This document shows, one piece after another, positions 46,202 through 54,106 of a stretch of DNA of 64,000 bases; position 1 is the first letter of the stretch, and each line of letters opens with the position of its first letter. The notes below the pieces were generated by a model that did not search any database, had not been told where the DNA came from, and saw only the letters and a list, made by a program, of their open reading frames with translations. Source of the stretch: Streptomyces sp. CB03234. GTDB lineage: Bacteria; Actinomycetota; Actinomycetes; Streptomycetales; Streptomycetaceae. The stretch is taken from the NCBI RefSeq assembly GCF_001905885.1, contig NZ_LIYH01000005.1:848610-912609 (forward strand). Reading direction: 5' to 3'. The translations under genes and the position numbers were made by a program.

Positions 46202-47044
46202 GTGGGATCTCTGCGCAATCCGGTCGGGCCGCTTCCCTCCTCCATCTACTGGCGACGGAGGGCAGTCGCGGCGAGTCTGGTCGCGCTGCTCGCGCTGCTG
46301 ATCGTATGGTTCGTCAGTTCCGGCGACGACGACGGGAAGAAGGGCAGCGGCAGCTCCAACGGGGCCGCTCCCGCGACCTCCATCACCCCGGGCCCGTCCC
46401 GGCCCGGTCCGGCGATCAGCGAACAGCCGGGCGGACGCGACGAGTCGGGACCCGGGGAGGGCGGCGACGGTGGCGCGGACGGGGGCGCCGACGGCGGCAA
46501 GAACGGCGACACGGCGTCGCCGGGCGGCGCGGACGGTGACGGTACGGGATCGGCCCCCGGCGGCACGGGCGGCGACACCGGCGCGGGAGGCGACACGGGG
46601 ACGGGCACCGGCACCGGCTTTCAGGTCCCGGCGAACTCCCCGCTCCCCAACTGCGCCCCCGGCTCACTGAAGTTGACGCTGCGCAGTGTCAAGGTGAGCT
46701 ACGCGCCCGGCGAGAAACCCCGCTTCCAGCTGGTCGCCCGCAACACGTCCGCCACCACCTGCAAGGCCGACCTCGGGCCGAAGACCGCCGTGCTCACCAT
46801 CAAGGACGCCGAGGCCGACCAGGTCTGGTCGTCGAAGGACTGCCCGCGCGGATCCGGCACCCTGTGGCTGCGCGTCCCGGCGGGCGGGAGCGTCACGCAC
46901 ACCGTCGAATGGGACCGCCACCAGAGCGCGCCGCGCTGCGCGACACCGCCCGCGGCGGCCGCCGGGCCGGGCACCTACCTGCTGGAGGCGACGGTGCCGG
47001 GCGTGAAGGTGATGCCGGCGTCGTTCACGCTGGCCAAGGACTGA
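46202..47044 (+). CDS. Membrane-anchored protein with Gly/Asp-rich linker and C-terminal beta domain
   Basis: 280 residues. One membrane helix near residues 21-40 (AVAASLVALLALLIVWFV), then a ~110-residue Gly/Asp/Ser/Pro linker, and a C-terminal domain of ~130 residues with four Cys (PNCAPG, TTCKAD, KDCPRG, PRCATP) that look disulfide-bonded and strand-rich. The topology puts the domain outside the cell. No named family. Convergent with disA, 12 nt apart, and divergent from PAP2. Confidence 0.8.
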   Translation: MGSLRNPVGPLPSSIYWRRRAVAASLVALLALLIVWFVSSGDDDGKKGSGSSNGAAPATSITPGPSRPGPAISEQPGGRDESGPGEGGDGGADGGADGGKNGDTASPGGADGDGTGSAPGGTGGDTGAGGDTGTGTGTGFQVPANSPLPNCAPGSLKLTLRSVKVSYAPGEKPRFQLVARNTSATTCKADLGPKTAVLTIKDAEADQVWSSKDCPRGSGTLWLRVPAGGSVTHTVEWDRHQSAPRCATPPAAAAGPGTYLLEATVPGVKVMPASFTLAKD

Positions 47045-47056
47045 CGGCCGACCCGG

Positions 47057-48181
47057 CTAGACGTACCGCTCCAGGATCGACGACTCGGCGAGCCGCGACA
47101 GCCCCTCACGCACGCTGCGGGCGCGCGCCTCACCGACCCCGTCGACGGTCTGCAGGTCGTCGACGCTCGCGGCGAGCAGCTTCTGCAGGCCGCCGAAGTG
47201 CTCCACGAGCCGCTCGATGATGGCGCCGGGCAGCCGCGGCACCTTGGCCAGCAGCCGGTAGCCGCGCGGCGACACCGCCGAGTCCAGGGCCTCCGGCGAA
47301 CCGGTGTAGCCCAGGGCACGGGCCACGATGGGCAGCTCCAGCAGCTCGGCGTGGCTGAGCGCGTCCAGCTCGGTCAGCGCCTCGGCGACCGTACGGGACC
47401 GCTTGGCGGTGGGCTCCGGTACGTAGTCGCGGACCACCAGCTCCCGCTCCGGCTCGACGCCCGCGATCAGCTCGTCGAGCTGGAGGGCGAGCAGGCGTCC
47501 GTCGGTGCCGAGCTCGACGACGTACTCGGCGATCTCGGTGGCGATCCGGCGCACCATCTCCAGGCGCTGGGCGACGGCGGTGACGTCCCGGACGGTCACC
47601 AGGTCCTCGATCTCCAGCGCGGAGAGCGTGCCGGCGACCTCGTCGAGGCGGAGCTTGTACCGCTCCAGGGTGGCGAGGGCCTGGTTGGCGCGCGAGAGGA
47701 TCGCGGCCGACTCCTCCAGGACGCGGCGCTCACCGTCCACGTACAGGGCGATCAGCCGCATCGACTGCGACACGGAGACGACGGGGAAACCGCACTGCTT
47801 GCTGACCCGGTCCGCGGTGCGGTGCCGGGTGCCGGTCTCCTCGGTGGGGATGGACGCGTCCGGGACGAGCTGGACGCCGGCCCGGAGGATCTTGGTGATG
47901 TCCTTGTCGAGGATGAGCGCGCCGTCGAGCTTGCACAGCTCGCGCAGCCGGGTCGCGGTGAACTCCACGTCCAGCACGAACCCGCCGGTGCACATCGACT
48001 CGACCGTTTTGTCCATGCCGAGGACGATGAGGCCACCGGTGTTCCCGCGGAGGATGCGCTCCAGACCGTCGCGCAGGGACGTACCCGGCGCGACCGCACT
48101 CAAGGAAGCGCGCATCAGCGCTTCATTGCCGGAGCCCGCGCCGGACTTTCCGGGAGCTGCTGCCCCGTCCTTGGCTGCCAC
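47057..48181 (-). CDS. disA: DNA integrity scanning diadenylate cyclase DisA
   Basis: 374 residues. The DAC domain makes c-di-AMP from two ATP; DGA (KLDGALILDKD) and RHR (GTRHRTADRVSKQ) motifs are intact. A helical linker follows, then the HhH DNA-binding end (LLAASVDDLQTVDGVGEARARSVREGL). It links DNA branch scanning to c-di-AMP, which controls ion balance and germination in streptomycetes. GTG at 48181 is supported by GGAGGAG five bases upstream. The 5' end faces radA across a 688-nt gap. Confidence 0.96.
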   Translation of the reverse strand: MAAKDGAAAPGKSGAGSGNEALMRASLSAVAPGTSLRDGLERILRGNTGGLIVLGMDKTVESMCTGGFVLDVEFTATRLRELCKLDGALILDKDITKILRAGVQLVPDASIPTEETGTRHRTADRVSKQCGFPVVSVSQSMRLIALYVDGERRVLEESAAILSRANQALATLERYKLRLDEVAGTLSALEIEDLVTVRDVTAVAQRLEMVRRIATEIAEYVVELGTDGRLLALQLDELIAGVEPERELVVRDYVPEPTAKRSRTVAEALTELDALSHAELLELPIVARALGYTGSPEALDSAVSPRGYRLLAKVPRLPGAIIERLVEHFGGLQKLLAASVDDLQTVDGVGEARARSVREGLSRLAESSILERYV

Positions 48182-48385
48182 TGCACTCCTCCGGCTCGTA
48201 CGGATGGGCGAGACCTGGGCAAAGTCTAGCGACCCCGCCAGCACCCGTAGGGCCTCCCGCTCACGCGCAGCCGTCCCCCGGGCCCGCCCCCCGCTGTGGG
48301 CACCCGTTCCGCAGGGCGGCGCGCGCTGCCCGTGCCCGGTGCGGTGCCCGTCCGCGGCGGCAGCCATGCCCGGTGGGTGGTGGGG

Positions 48386-48495
48386 CGTGGCCCCTCCGGG
48401 CTCACTTCCTCGAGGCCGGCGGCCTTGGGTACGTCGGAAAGGGAGCCCTTCCGGCGCCTCCCCCAAGCTCTGCGGGGGCGACCCTGCACGGCCCC
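48386..48495 (-). repeat. Dispersed intergenic repeat, copy B
   Basis: On the minus strand: core 1 at 48470-48495, core 2 at 48386-48411, and a middle segment almost identical to that of copy A, including CTCCCTTTCC and GGCCGCCGGCCTCGAGGA. Similarity to A continues at least 50 nt beyond core 2. Confidence 0.8.
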
Positions 48496-48598
48496 GCCCC
48501 GGTCGTACGCCGACTGCGGCCCGGTGGGGCGAGGAAGCCGGGTGGCCGAGGCCGCGTGCACACGAGATCGGGCGCGCTGGCTCCGACCACGGCGAGAA

Positions 48599-48702
48599 GG
48601 GGCCGTGCAGGGTCGCCCCCGCAGCGGTTGGCGGCGAGAAACGGCGACGAGACCGGGTGGGCACCCCGCCGACCGCGAGGAGGTGAGCCCGGAGGGGCCC
48701 CG
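48599..48702 (+). repeat. Dispersed intergenic repeat, copy C
   Basis: Core 1 at 48599-48624 and core 2 at 48677-48702 are identical to copy A at nearly all positions. The middle differs from A and B but has about the same length. Inverted relative to copy B, 103 nt away. Confidence 0.8.
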
Positions 48703-48869
48703 ACCTTGGCCCACCGGCGCAAGCCACCCCGCCATCGCGGCGCGGCGCTTCCGCCCCGACCGGGCCCACCGGCCGCAACCGGCCCGGCCGCGCCGCGCGC
48801 GCCGCACGTGCCGCACCGCCCGCCGCAGCCGGCCCGGCCGCGCGCCCCGCGGGTCGCCGCGGCGCCGCG

Positions 48870-50276
48870 TCAGCCCCGGGGGGCCTCCTCCCGGGCGGGG
48901 GCGCGGCGCGCGCGGGGCAGGACCCGCAGCGCGTCGCCCATGTCGGCGACCTCCGTGACCTTCATGCCCGGGGGCACCTTGCCCGGGTCGACCGGGACCA
49001 GCGCGTGGGTGAAGCCCAGCCGGTGGGCCTCTGCGAGGCGGCGCTGGACGCCCGTGACGCGCCGGACCTCGCCCGCGAGGCCGACCTCGCCGATGGCGAC
49101 CAGGTTCTTCGGCAGCGGGGTGTCGCTGGCCGCCGAGGCCAGGGCCAGCGCGACGGCCAGGTCGGCGGCCGGTTCGGAAAGCTTCACCCCGCCGACCGTC
49201 GCGGAGTAGATGTCGCGCTTGCCGAGGGCGGTGATCCGGCCGCGCTGCTCCAGGACGGCCAGCATCATGGAGACGCGGGACGTCTCCAGGCCGGAGGTGG
49301 TGCGCCGGGGCGAGGGGATCTGCGAGTCGACCGTGAGCGCCTGGACCTCCGCGACCAGGGGCCGGCGTCCTTCGAGGGTGACGGTCAGGCAGGTGCCGGG
49401 CACGGCCTCGGCGCGGCGGGTGAGGAAGAGGCCCGAGGGGTCGGCCAGCCCCGTGATGCCCTCGTCGTGCAGCTCGAAGCAGCCGACCTCGTCAGTGGCG
49501 CCGTACCGGTTCTTGACGCCGCGGACGAGGCGCAGCCGGGCGTGCCGGTCGCCCTCGAAGGAGAGGACGACGTCCACGAGGTGCTCCAGCAGCCGGGGCC
49601 CCGCGATGGCGCCGTCCTTGGTGACGTGGCCCACCAGGAGGGTGGACATGCCGCGCTCCTTGGAGGCGCGGATCAGCGCGCCGGCGACCTCCCGGACCTG
49701 TGCCATGCCGCCCGGCGCGCCGTCGATCTCGGGGGAGGCGACCGTCTGTACGGAGTCGAGGACGAGGAGGGACGGTTTGACGGCGTCCAGGTGCCCGAGG
49801 ACGGCCGACAGGTCCGTCTCGGCCGCGAGGTACAGGTGGTCGTTCAGCGCGCCGATCCGGTCCGCCCGCAGCCGGACCTGGCTCGCGGACTCCTCACCCG
49901 TCACGTACAGCGTGCGGTGGTCGTCGCTCGCCGCCTTGGCCGCGACGTCGAGCAGGAGGGTGGACTTGCCGACGCCCGGCTCGCCCGCGAGGAGGACGAC
50001 GGCGCCCGGCACCAGTCCGCCGCCCAGGACGCGGTCCAGCTCGTCCACGCCGGTCGTCCGGGCGGCGGCCTGCCGGCCGTCGACTTGACCGATCGGGAGC
50101 GCGGCGGTGGAGACGCGCCCCGCGGCAGTGGTACGGACAGCGGGCGCGCCGTACTCCTCCACCGTCCCCCATGCCTGGCACTCGGGGCAGCGGCCGAGCC
50201 ATTTGGCGGTCGTCCAGCCGCATTCGGTGCAGCGGTAGGAGGGCCTGTCCTTGGTGGATTTCGTACGGGCAGCCAT
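48870..50276 (-). CDS. radA: DNA repair protein RadA
   Basis: 468 residues. N-terminal zinc finger (CTECGWTTAKWLGRCPEC), RecA-like ATPase with Walker A GEPGVGKST, a KNRYG form of the KNRFG motif, and a C-terminal Lon-protease-like domain (SATVGGVKLSEPAADLAVALA). It acts as a branch-migration helicase in recombination. In many Firmicutes and actinobacteria it neighbours disA. The ATG at 50276 is preceded by TACGGT with 7-nt spacing, so it may be leaderless; an upstream in-frame ATG at 50306 would add ten residues. Confidence 0.95.
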   Translation of the reverse strand: MAARTKSTKDRPSYRCTECGWTTAKWLGRCPECQAWGTVEEYGAPAVRTTAAGRVSTAALPIGQVDGRQAAARTTGVDELDRVLGGGLVPGAVVLLAGEPGVGKSTLLLDVAAKAASDDHRTLYVTGEESASQVRLRADRIGALNDHLYLAAETDLSAVLGHLDAVKPSLLVLDSVQTVASPEIDGAPGGMAQVREVAGALIRASKERGMSTLLVGHVTKDGAIAGPRLLEHLVDVVLSFEGDRHARLRLVRGVKNRYGATDEVGCFELHDEGITGLADPSGLFLTRRAEAVPGTCLTVTLEGRRPLVAEVQALTVDSQIPSPRRTTSGLETSRVSMMLAVLEQRGRITALGKRDIYSATVGGVKLSEPAADLAVALALASAASDTPLPKNLVAIGEVGLAGEVRRVTGVQRRLAEAHRLGFTHALVPVDPGKVPPGMKVTEVADMGDALRVLPRARRAPAREEAPRG

Positions 50277-50283
50277 GCGGACG

Positions 50284-50289
50284 ACCGTA
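50284..50289 (-). promoter_or_regulatory. -10-like TACGGT, leaderless start of radA
   Basis: On the minus strand, TACGGT is followed by seven bases and the radA ATG. Confidence 0.4.
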
Positions 50290-50462
50290 GCGGGCCCCAC
50301 TGACAACGCCGCCCGCGCGGGGCTCGCGGGGCGACCGGGACATCAGGGACGTGGGTGGGTGACCGGCGCGGAATCTGCGCGTCCTGTCCCCTTTTGAGGG
50401 ATACGTTCACCCGTAAGGATTAAAAGTGCGGAAGGGGTGCGAAGGGTGTGCCCTCTACTGCC

Positions 50463-50468
50463 TACGGT
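50463..50468 (+). promoter_or_regulatory. -10-like TACGGT, leaderless start of sigma/BACON gene
   Basis: TACGGT is followed by six bases and the GTG at 50475; no ribosome-binding site. Confidence 0.45.
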
Positions 50469-50474
50469 CGCCGG

Positions 50475-52271
50475 GTGACAAGCAGCAGGCTGGAAACCCC
50501 CACGCACACCACCGGCGCACACCGGGCACCGCGCCGCGCGCCCCGGACCGGGCCGCGCACCCTGGCCCAGTGCCCGCCGGCGCGGTACGAGCCGTATCTG
50601 GACGGCCTGTTCACGTACTGCCTGTCCGTGCTGTCCGACCACGACGTCGCGACCACGGTGCTGGGCGACGTACTCGCCATCTCCGAGCGGCAGTTCGGGC
50701 GCTGTCCCGGCGGCGACACCGAACGGAAGGCCTGGCTCTACGCGCTCGCCCGCTGGGCCTGTCTGCGCGAACTCGGCGAACAGCGGCGGCGCGGCAAGAG
50801 GCAGGGGCAAGCGCAGAGGCAGGGACCAGGGCAGACGCAGGGCCAAGGCCAGGGACCAGGGCAGACGCAGGGCCCAGGCCAAGGGGCGCACGCGGGGCGC
50901 CCGGACGTGCCGTGCACCGACCCGCCCGTCCCCCCGGAGACCGCCGAACAGCGCCACCGCGAGCTGGCCCTGCTCGCCTGGCCCGAGGCCGCCGGCACCA
51001 CCCCCGAGCAGCGCGAGGCGCTGGAACTGGCCGTACGGCACCAGCTCTCCGCCCCCCAGGTCGCCGCCGTCCTCGGCATGGAGGCCTTCGCGGCCCGCGA
51101 GTTGCTGTCCGCCGCCGCCTGCGAGGTGGAGCGCACCCGCGCCGCGCTGGCCGTCGTCGAGACCGGTAGCTGCCCGGCCGTCGCCCGGCTCACCGGCGAC
51201 AACCGGGTGCTGCTCTCCGCCGCCCTGCGCCGCGAGCTGGTCCGGCACGTCGACGACTGCCCGCTCTGCCGCCGCGCCGCCGAGCGCGCCGGGGCGGGCG
51301 GCCCCTGGCCGGGCTCGTCCGTGACCCCCGCGAAACTGCCGCTCGTCGAGGCGCCGAGGGCGGCGGCGTACGTCGCGATGCTGCACGTCCCGCGTGCCCG
51401 GTCGGGTGGCCCGCGGTTCGGGCGCGACGGCTTCCCCCTGGACCCCAAGGACCACGCGGCCCGCCGCGACCGGATGCGGGCGCGGGCGGTGACGACCACC
51501 GTCGTGGCCACCGTGGTCGCGGCGCCGGTGCTCGCCCTGTGGGCGGCGTACCGGGGCGCGCCGCTGACGGGGGAGGGGCACGACGGTTCGTCGGTCAGCG
51601 CGGCCGACGCCGACGACCGGGGCGCGCGGGGGGCGGAGGGCCGCCCCGACCACTACGAGAACGCGGGCAGCGCCCGTACCGAACGCGGTGGCCGCCCCGC
51701 GCCCGGCGGCTCGCCGCACGTCTCCGTCGAGGTGGTCAGCACCGGCACGCCCCCTCCGCCGGCCGCCCCCGGCCGCCCGGGCCCCGGCCGTATCACGGTC
51801 ACCGCGCAGCCGTCCGACGGCGACACCACGATGCTCACGCTCACCGCCTCGGGCGGCGCGCCGGTGGCCTGGTCCCTGTGGACGGACGCCCCATGGCTCT
51901 ACGCCAGCCGCTCCTCCGGCCTGCTCTCCCCCGGGCAGTCGGTCACGGTGTACGTCTCCGTCGACCACACCCGCGAACCGGCGGGCGCCTGGACCGCCCG
52001 CGTCGGGGTCGACCCGGCGGGCGCGGTGGTGGAGATCGACGGCCGCGGCGCGTTCCGCCCGCCGTCCCGCCCCGGGCACGGCCCGCGCCCGGCCCCGTCC
52101 ATGCCGGCGACCACCCCACCGCCGTCCCAGGACCCGGACCCCGACCCGGATCCGACGCCGACCCCGCCGCACACCCCGCCGCCGACGACCCCGCCGCCCT
52201 CGCCCGACCCCACGCCCTCGGACACCCCGCCGCCCACGGCGAGCCCGTCGACGGACCCGTCGCCGAGCTGA
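50475..52271 (+). CDS. ECF sigma-like protein fused to zinc finger, membrane helix and BACON domain
   Basis: 598 residues. Residues ~35-105 resemble sigma region 2 and ~150-240 region 4 (PEQREALELAVRHQLSAPQVAAVLGM), but the match is loose. HVDDCPLC (His258, Cys262, Cys265) fits the HxxxCxxC of zinc anti-sigma factors. One membrane helix follows (about 338-360). Outside lies a BACON-type beta domain (about 434-525: GGAPVAWSLWTDAPWLYASRSSG) and a Pro/Thr/Asp-rich tail. A Gln/Gly-rich insertion (about 112-140) comes from a 30-nt tandem repeat. The GTG at 50475 appears leaderless. Whether it still binds RNA polymerase is unknown. Confidence 0.8.
   Translation: MTSSRLETPTHTTGAHRAPRRAPRTGPRTLAQCPPARYEPYLDGLFTYCLSVLSDHDVATTVLGDVLAISERQFGRCPGGDTERKAWLYALARWACLRELGEQRRRGKRQGQAQRQGPGQTQGQGQGPGQTQGPGQGAHAGRPDVPCTDPPVPPETAEQRHRELALLAWPEAAGTTPEQREALELAVRHQLSAPQVAAVLGMEAFAARELLSAAACEVERTRAALAVVETGSCPAVARLTGDNRVLLSAALRRELVRHVDDCPLCRRAAERAGAGGPWPGSSVTPAKLPLVEAPRAAAYVAMLHVPRARSGGPRFGRDGFPLDPKDHAARRDRMRARAVTTTVVATVVAAPVLALWAAYRGAPLTGEGHDGSSVSAADADDRGARGAEGRPDHYENAGSARTERGGRPAPGGSPHVSVEVVSTGTPPPPAAPGRPGPGRITVTAQPSDGDTTMLTLTASGGAPVAWSLWTDAPWLYASRSSGLLSPGQSVTVYVSVDHTREPAGAWTARVGVDPAGAVVEIDGRGAFRPPSRPGHGPRPAPSMPATTPPPSQDPDPDPDPTPTPPHTPPPTTPPPSPDPTPSDTPPPTASPSTDPSPS
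50821..50880. repeat. 30-nt tandem repeat, two copies
   Basis: Two 30-nt units (50821-50850 and 50851-50880) differ at one base. They encode a Gln/Gly/Pro-rich insertion in the sigma/BACON protein. Confidence 0.9.
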
Positions 52272-52280
52272 CCGCGCCGG

Positions 52281-53111
52281 CTAGAGCACCGGGTCCGCCG
52301 GGTGCGGGGCCACCAGCGGGAGCTGCGACGCCAGGCGGGCCTCGCACAGCTCGACCAGCACGTCGTACGCCGCCTTGCCCATCAGCTCCGTCAGCTCCGG
52401 GCGGTACGTCACGTACACCGGCTCCCCGGCCCCGTGCGCCGACGTCGCCGACGTGCACCACCAGTGCAGGTCATGGCCGCCCGGGCCCCAGCCACGGCGG
52501 TCGTACTCGCCGATCGAGATCTGCAGCACGCGCGTGTCGTCGGGGCGGTCGATCCAGTCGTACGTACGCCGCACCGGCAGCTGCCAGCAGACGTCCGGCT
52601 TCGTCTCCAGCGGCTCGCGGCCCTCCCGCAGCGCCAGGATGTGCAGCGCGCAGCCCGCGCCGCCCTTGAAGCCCGGGCGGTTCTGGAAGATGCACGAGCC
52701 CTCCCAGCGGCGCGTCTGCCGCTCACCGTCCTCGTCGAGCTGCACCCACCCGCCGGCGGACGTGCCCTCGTCGTGGAACTGCCACAGCTCCGGCGTGAGC
52801 CGTGCCACGTGCGACGCGACGCGCTGCTCGTCGTCCTCGTCCGAGAAGTGCGCGCCCAGCGTGCAGCAGCCGTCGGCCGCGCGCCCCGCCTGGATGCCCT
52901 GGCAGCCGCTGCCGAAGACGCAGCTCCAGCGTGACGTCAGCCACGTCAGGTCGCAGCGGAAGACCTGCTCGTCGTCGGCCGGGTCCGGGAACTCCACCCA
53001 CGCACGGGCAAAGTCCAGCCCCTTTTCATCGGAAACATCGGAAATAGCGGAAACAACGGAAACATCCGGTACCGCGGGCTTCGCGGGCTTCGCCTTCTTC
53101 GTCTTTGGCAC
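52281..53111 (-). CDS. Hypothetical cysteine-rich protein
   Basis: 276 residues, no family named with confidence. About nine cysteines are spread through the middle (RCDLTW, WSCVFGSGCQ, GCCTLGAHF, GSCIFQN, GAGCALHI, DVCWQL) together with conserved Trp/Tyr. The pattern is like Fe-S or zinc cluster-containing proteins of the DUF3109/YkgJ kind. The N-terminus is Lys/Pro-rich, then a Ser/Val run from 9-nt repeats. GTG at 53111 is preceded by TACGCT with 6-nt spacing; divergent from ppx. Confidence 0.82.
   Translation of the reverse strand: MPKTKKAKPAKPAVPDVSVVSAISDVSDEKGLDFARAWVEFPDPADDEQVFRCDLTWLTSRWSCVFGSGCQGIQAGRAADGCCTLGAHFSDEDDEQRVASHVARLTPELWQFHDEGTSAGGWVQLDEDGERQTRRWEGSCIFQNRPGFKGGAGCALHILALREGREPLETKPDVCWQLPVRRTYDWIDRPDDTRVLQISIGEYDRRGWGPGGHDLHWWCTSATSAHGAGEPVYVTYRPELTELMGKAAYDVLVELCEARLASQLPLVAPHPADPVL
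53031..53066. repeat. Four 9-nt tandem repeats (GGAAACATC-like)
   Basis: GGAAACATC, GGAAATAGC, GGAAACAAC and GGAAACATC follow each other without gap. On the coding (minus) strand they give the Asp-Val-Ser/Val-Val-Ser/Ala-Ile-Ser/Asp-Val-Ser run. It is AT-rich compared with its surroundings. Confidence 0.85.
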
Positions 53112-53117
53112 ACACCA

Positions 53118-53123
53118 AGCGTA
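53118..53123 (-). promoter_or_regulatory. -10-like TACGCT, leaderless start of Cys-rich gene
   Basis: On the minus strand TACGCT is followed by six bases and the GTG at 53111. It lies 14 bp from the opposing -10 of ppx. Confidence 0.4.
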
Positions 53124-53137
53124 TGCGCCGGGCGCAG

Positions 53138-53143
53138 TAGCGT
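53138..53143 (+). promoter_or_regulatory. -10-like TAGCGT, leaderless start of ppx
   Basis: TAGCGT is followed by seven bases and the ATG at 53151. Confidence 0.4.
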
Positions 53144-53150
53144 TCAGGGC

Positions 53151-54083
53151 ATGAGACTCGGAGTCCTCGACGTCGGTTCGAACACAGTGCACCTGCTGGT
53201 GATGGACGCCCACCCCGGCGCCCGGCCGCTGCCCGCCCACTCCCACAAGGCGGAGCTGCGGCTCGCCGAGCTGCTCGACGCGGACGGCGCCATCGGCGAG
53301 CACGGCATCGAGCGGCTCATCACCATCACCCACGACGCGCTGCGCACCGCCGAGGACAAGGGCTGCGAGGAGGTCCTGCCCTTCGCGACCTCCGCCATCC
53401 GCGACGCGGCCAACGCCGACGCCGTACTGAAGCGGATCAAGGACGAGACGGGCGTCGACCTCCAGGTCCTCTCCGGTGAGGAGGAGGCCCGCCTCACCTT
53501 CCTGGCCGCGCGCCGCTGGTTCGGCTGGTCAGCGGGGAAGCTGCTGCTCCTGGACATCGGCGGCGGCTCCCTGGAGATCGCGTACGGCATCGACGAGGAG
53601 CCCGACGCGGCCGTCTCCCTGCCGCTGGGCGCCGGACGGCTGACCGCCGGCTGGCTGCCCGGCGACCCGCCGGACCCCGCCGACGTGAAGGCGCTGCGCC
53701 GCCACGTACGGGCGCAGATCGCCCGCACGGTCGGTGAGTTCGCCCGCTTCGGCAGGCCGGACCACGTCGTCGCCACGTCCAAGACGTTCAAGCAGCTCGC
53801 CCGGATAGCCGGCGCGCCGGGATCGGGCGAGGGTCTGTACGTGGAGCGGGTGCTGAGTCGTACGTCACTGGAGGAGTGGGTCCCCAAGCTCGCCGCCATG
53901 ACCGCCGAACAGCGCTGCACCCTCCCCGGGGTCTCCGAGGGCAGGGCGCCGCAGCTGCTGGCGGGAGCGCTGGTGGCGGAGGGTGCGATGGACCTGTTCG
54001 GGGTCGAGGAACTGGAGATCTGCCCATGGGCCCTGCGCGAGGGAGTCATCCTGCGTCGGCTGGACCACCTCCCGACTCCGTAG
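53151..54083 (+). CDS. ppx: Ppx/GppA family exopolyphosphatase
   Basis: 310 residues of the ASKHA fold: LGVLDVGSNTVHLLV (phosphate 1), FATSAIRDAANAD, LSGEEEARLTF, LLLLDIGGGSLEIAYG (phosphate 2), and a C-terminal ALREGVILR. It is the short single-module form lacking the C-terminal HD domain of E. coli Ppx. It hydrolyses polyphosphate or pppGpp; which is not certain. Followed after 23 nt by a sugar phosphate isomerase, a common actinobacterial pairing. The ATG appears leaderless. Confidence 0.93.
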   Translation: MRLGVLDVGSNTVHLLVMDAHPGARPLPAHSHKAELRLAELLDADGAIGEHGIERLITITHDALRTAEDKGCEEVLPFATSAIRDAANADAVLKRIKDETGVDLQVLSGEEEARLTFLAARRWFGWSAGKLLLLDIGGGSLEIAYGIDEEPDAAVSLPLGAGRLTAGWLPGDPPDPADVKALRRHVRAQIARTVGEFARFGRPDHVVATSKTFKQLARIAGAPGSGEGLYVERVLSRTSLEEWVPKLAAMTAEQRCTLPGVSEGRAPQLLAGALVAEGAMDLFGVEELEICPWALREGVILRRLDHLPTP

Positions 54084-54093
54084 CCGGTGCCCG

Positions 54094-54099
54094 TACTCT
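54094..54099 (+). promoter_or_regulatory. -10-like TACTCT, leaderless start
   Basis: TACTCT is followed by seven bases and the GTG at 54107. Confidence 0.4.
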
Positions 54100-54106
54100 G
54101 TCCCTC

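Larger units (their letters stand above)
48182..48869. other. 688-nt gap between disA and radA holding two repeat copies
   Basis: No convincing gene: all frames read through Arg/Pro/Gly-rich repeat translations. It contains copies B (48386-48495, minus) and C (48599-48702, plus) of the dispersed repeat as an inverted pair. The rest is GC-rich DNA without other clear features. Confidence 0.6.

Noticed and set aside
48296..48958. Several 70-200 codon open frames in the disA-radA gap
   Set aside because: All are Arg/Pro/Gly-rich translations of repeat copies B and C in several frames; none has consistent codon bias or a ribosome-binding site.
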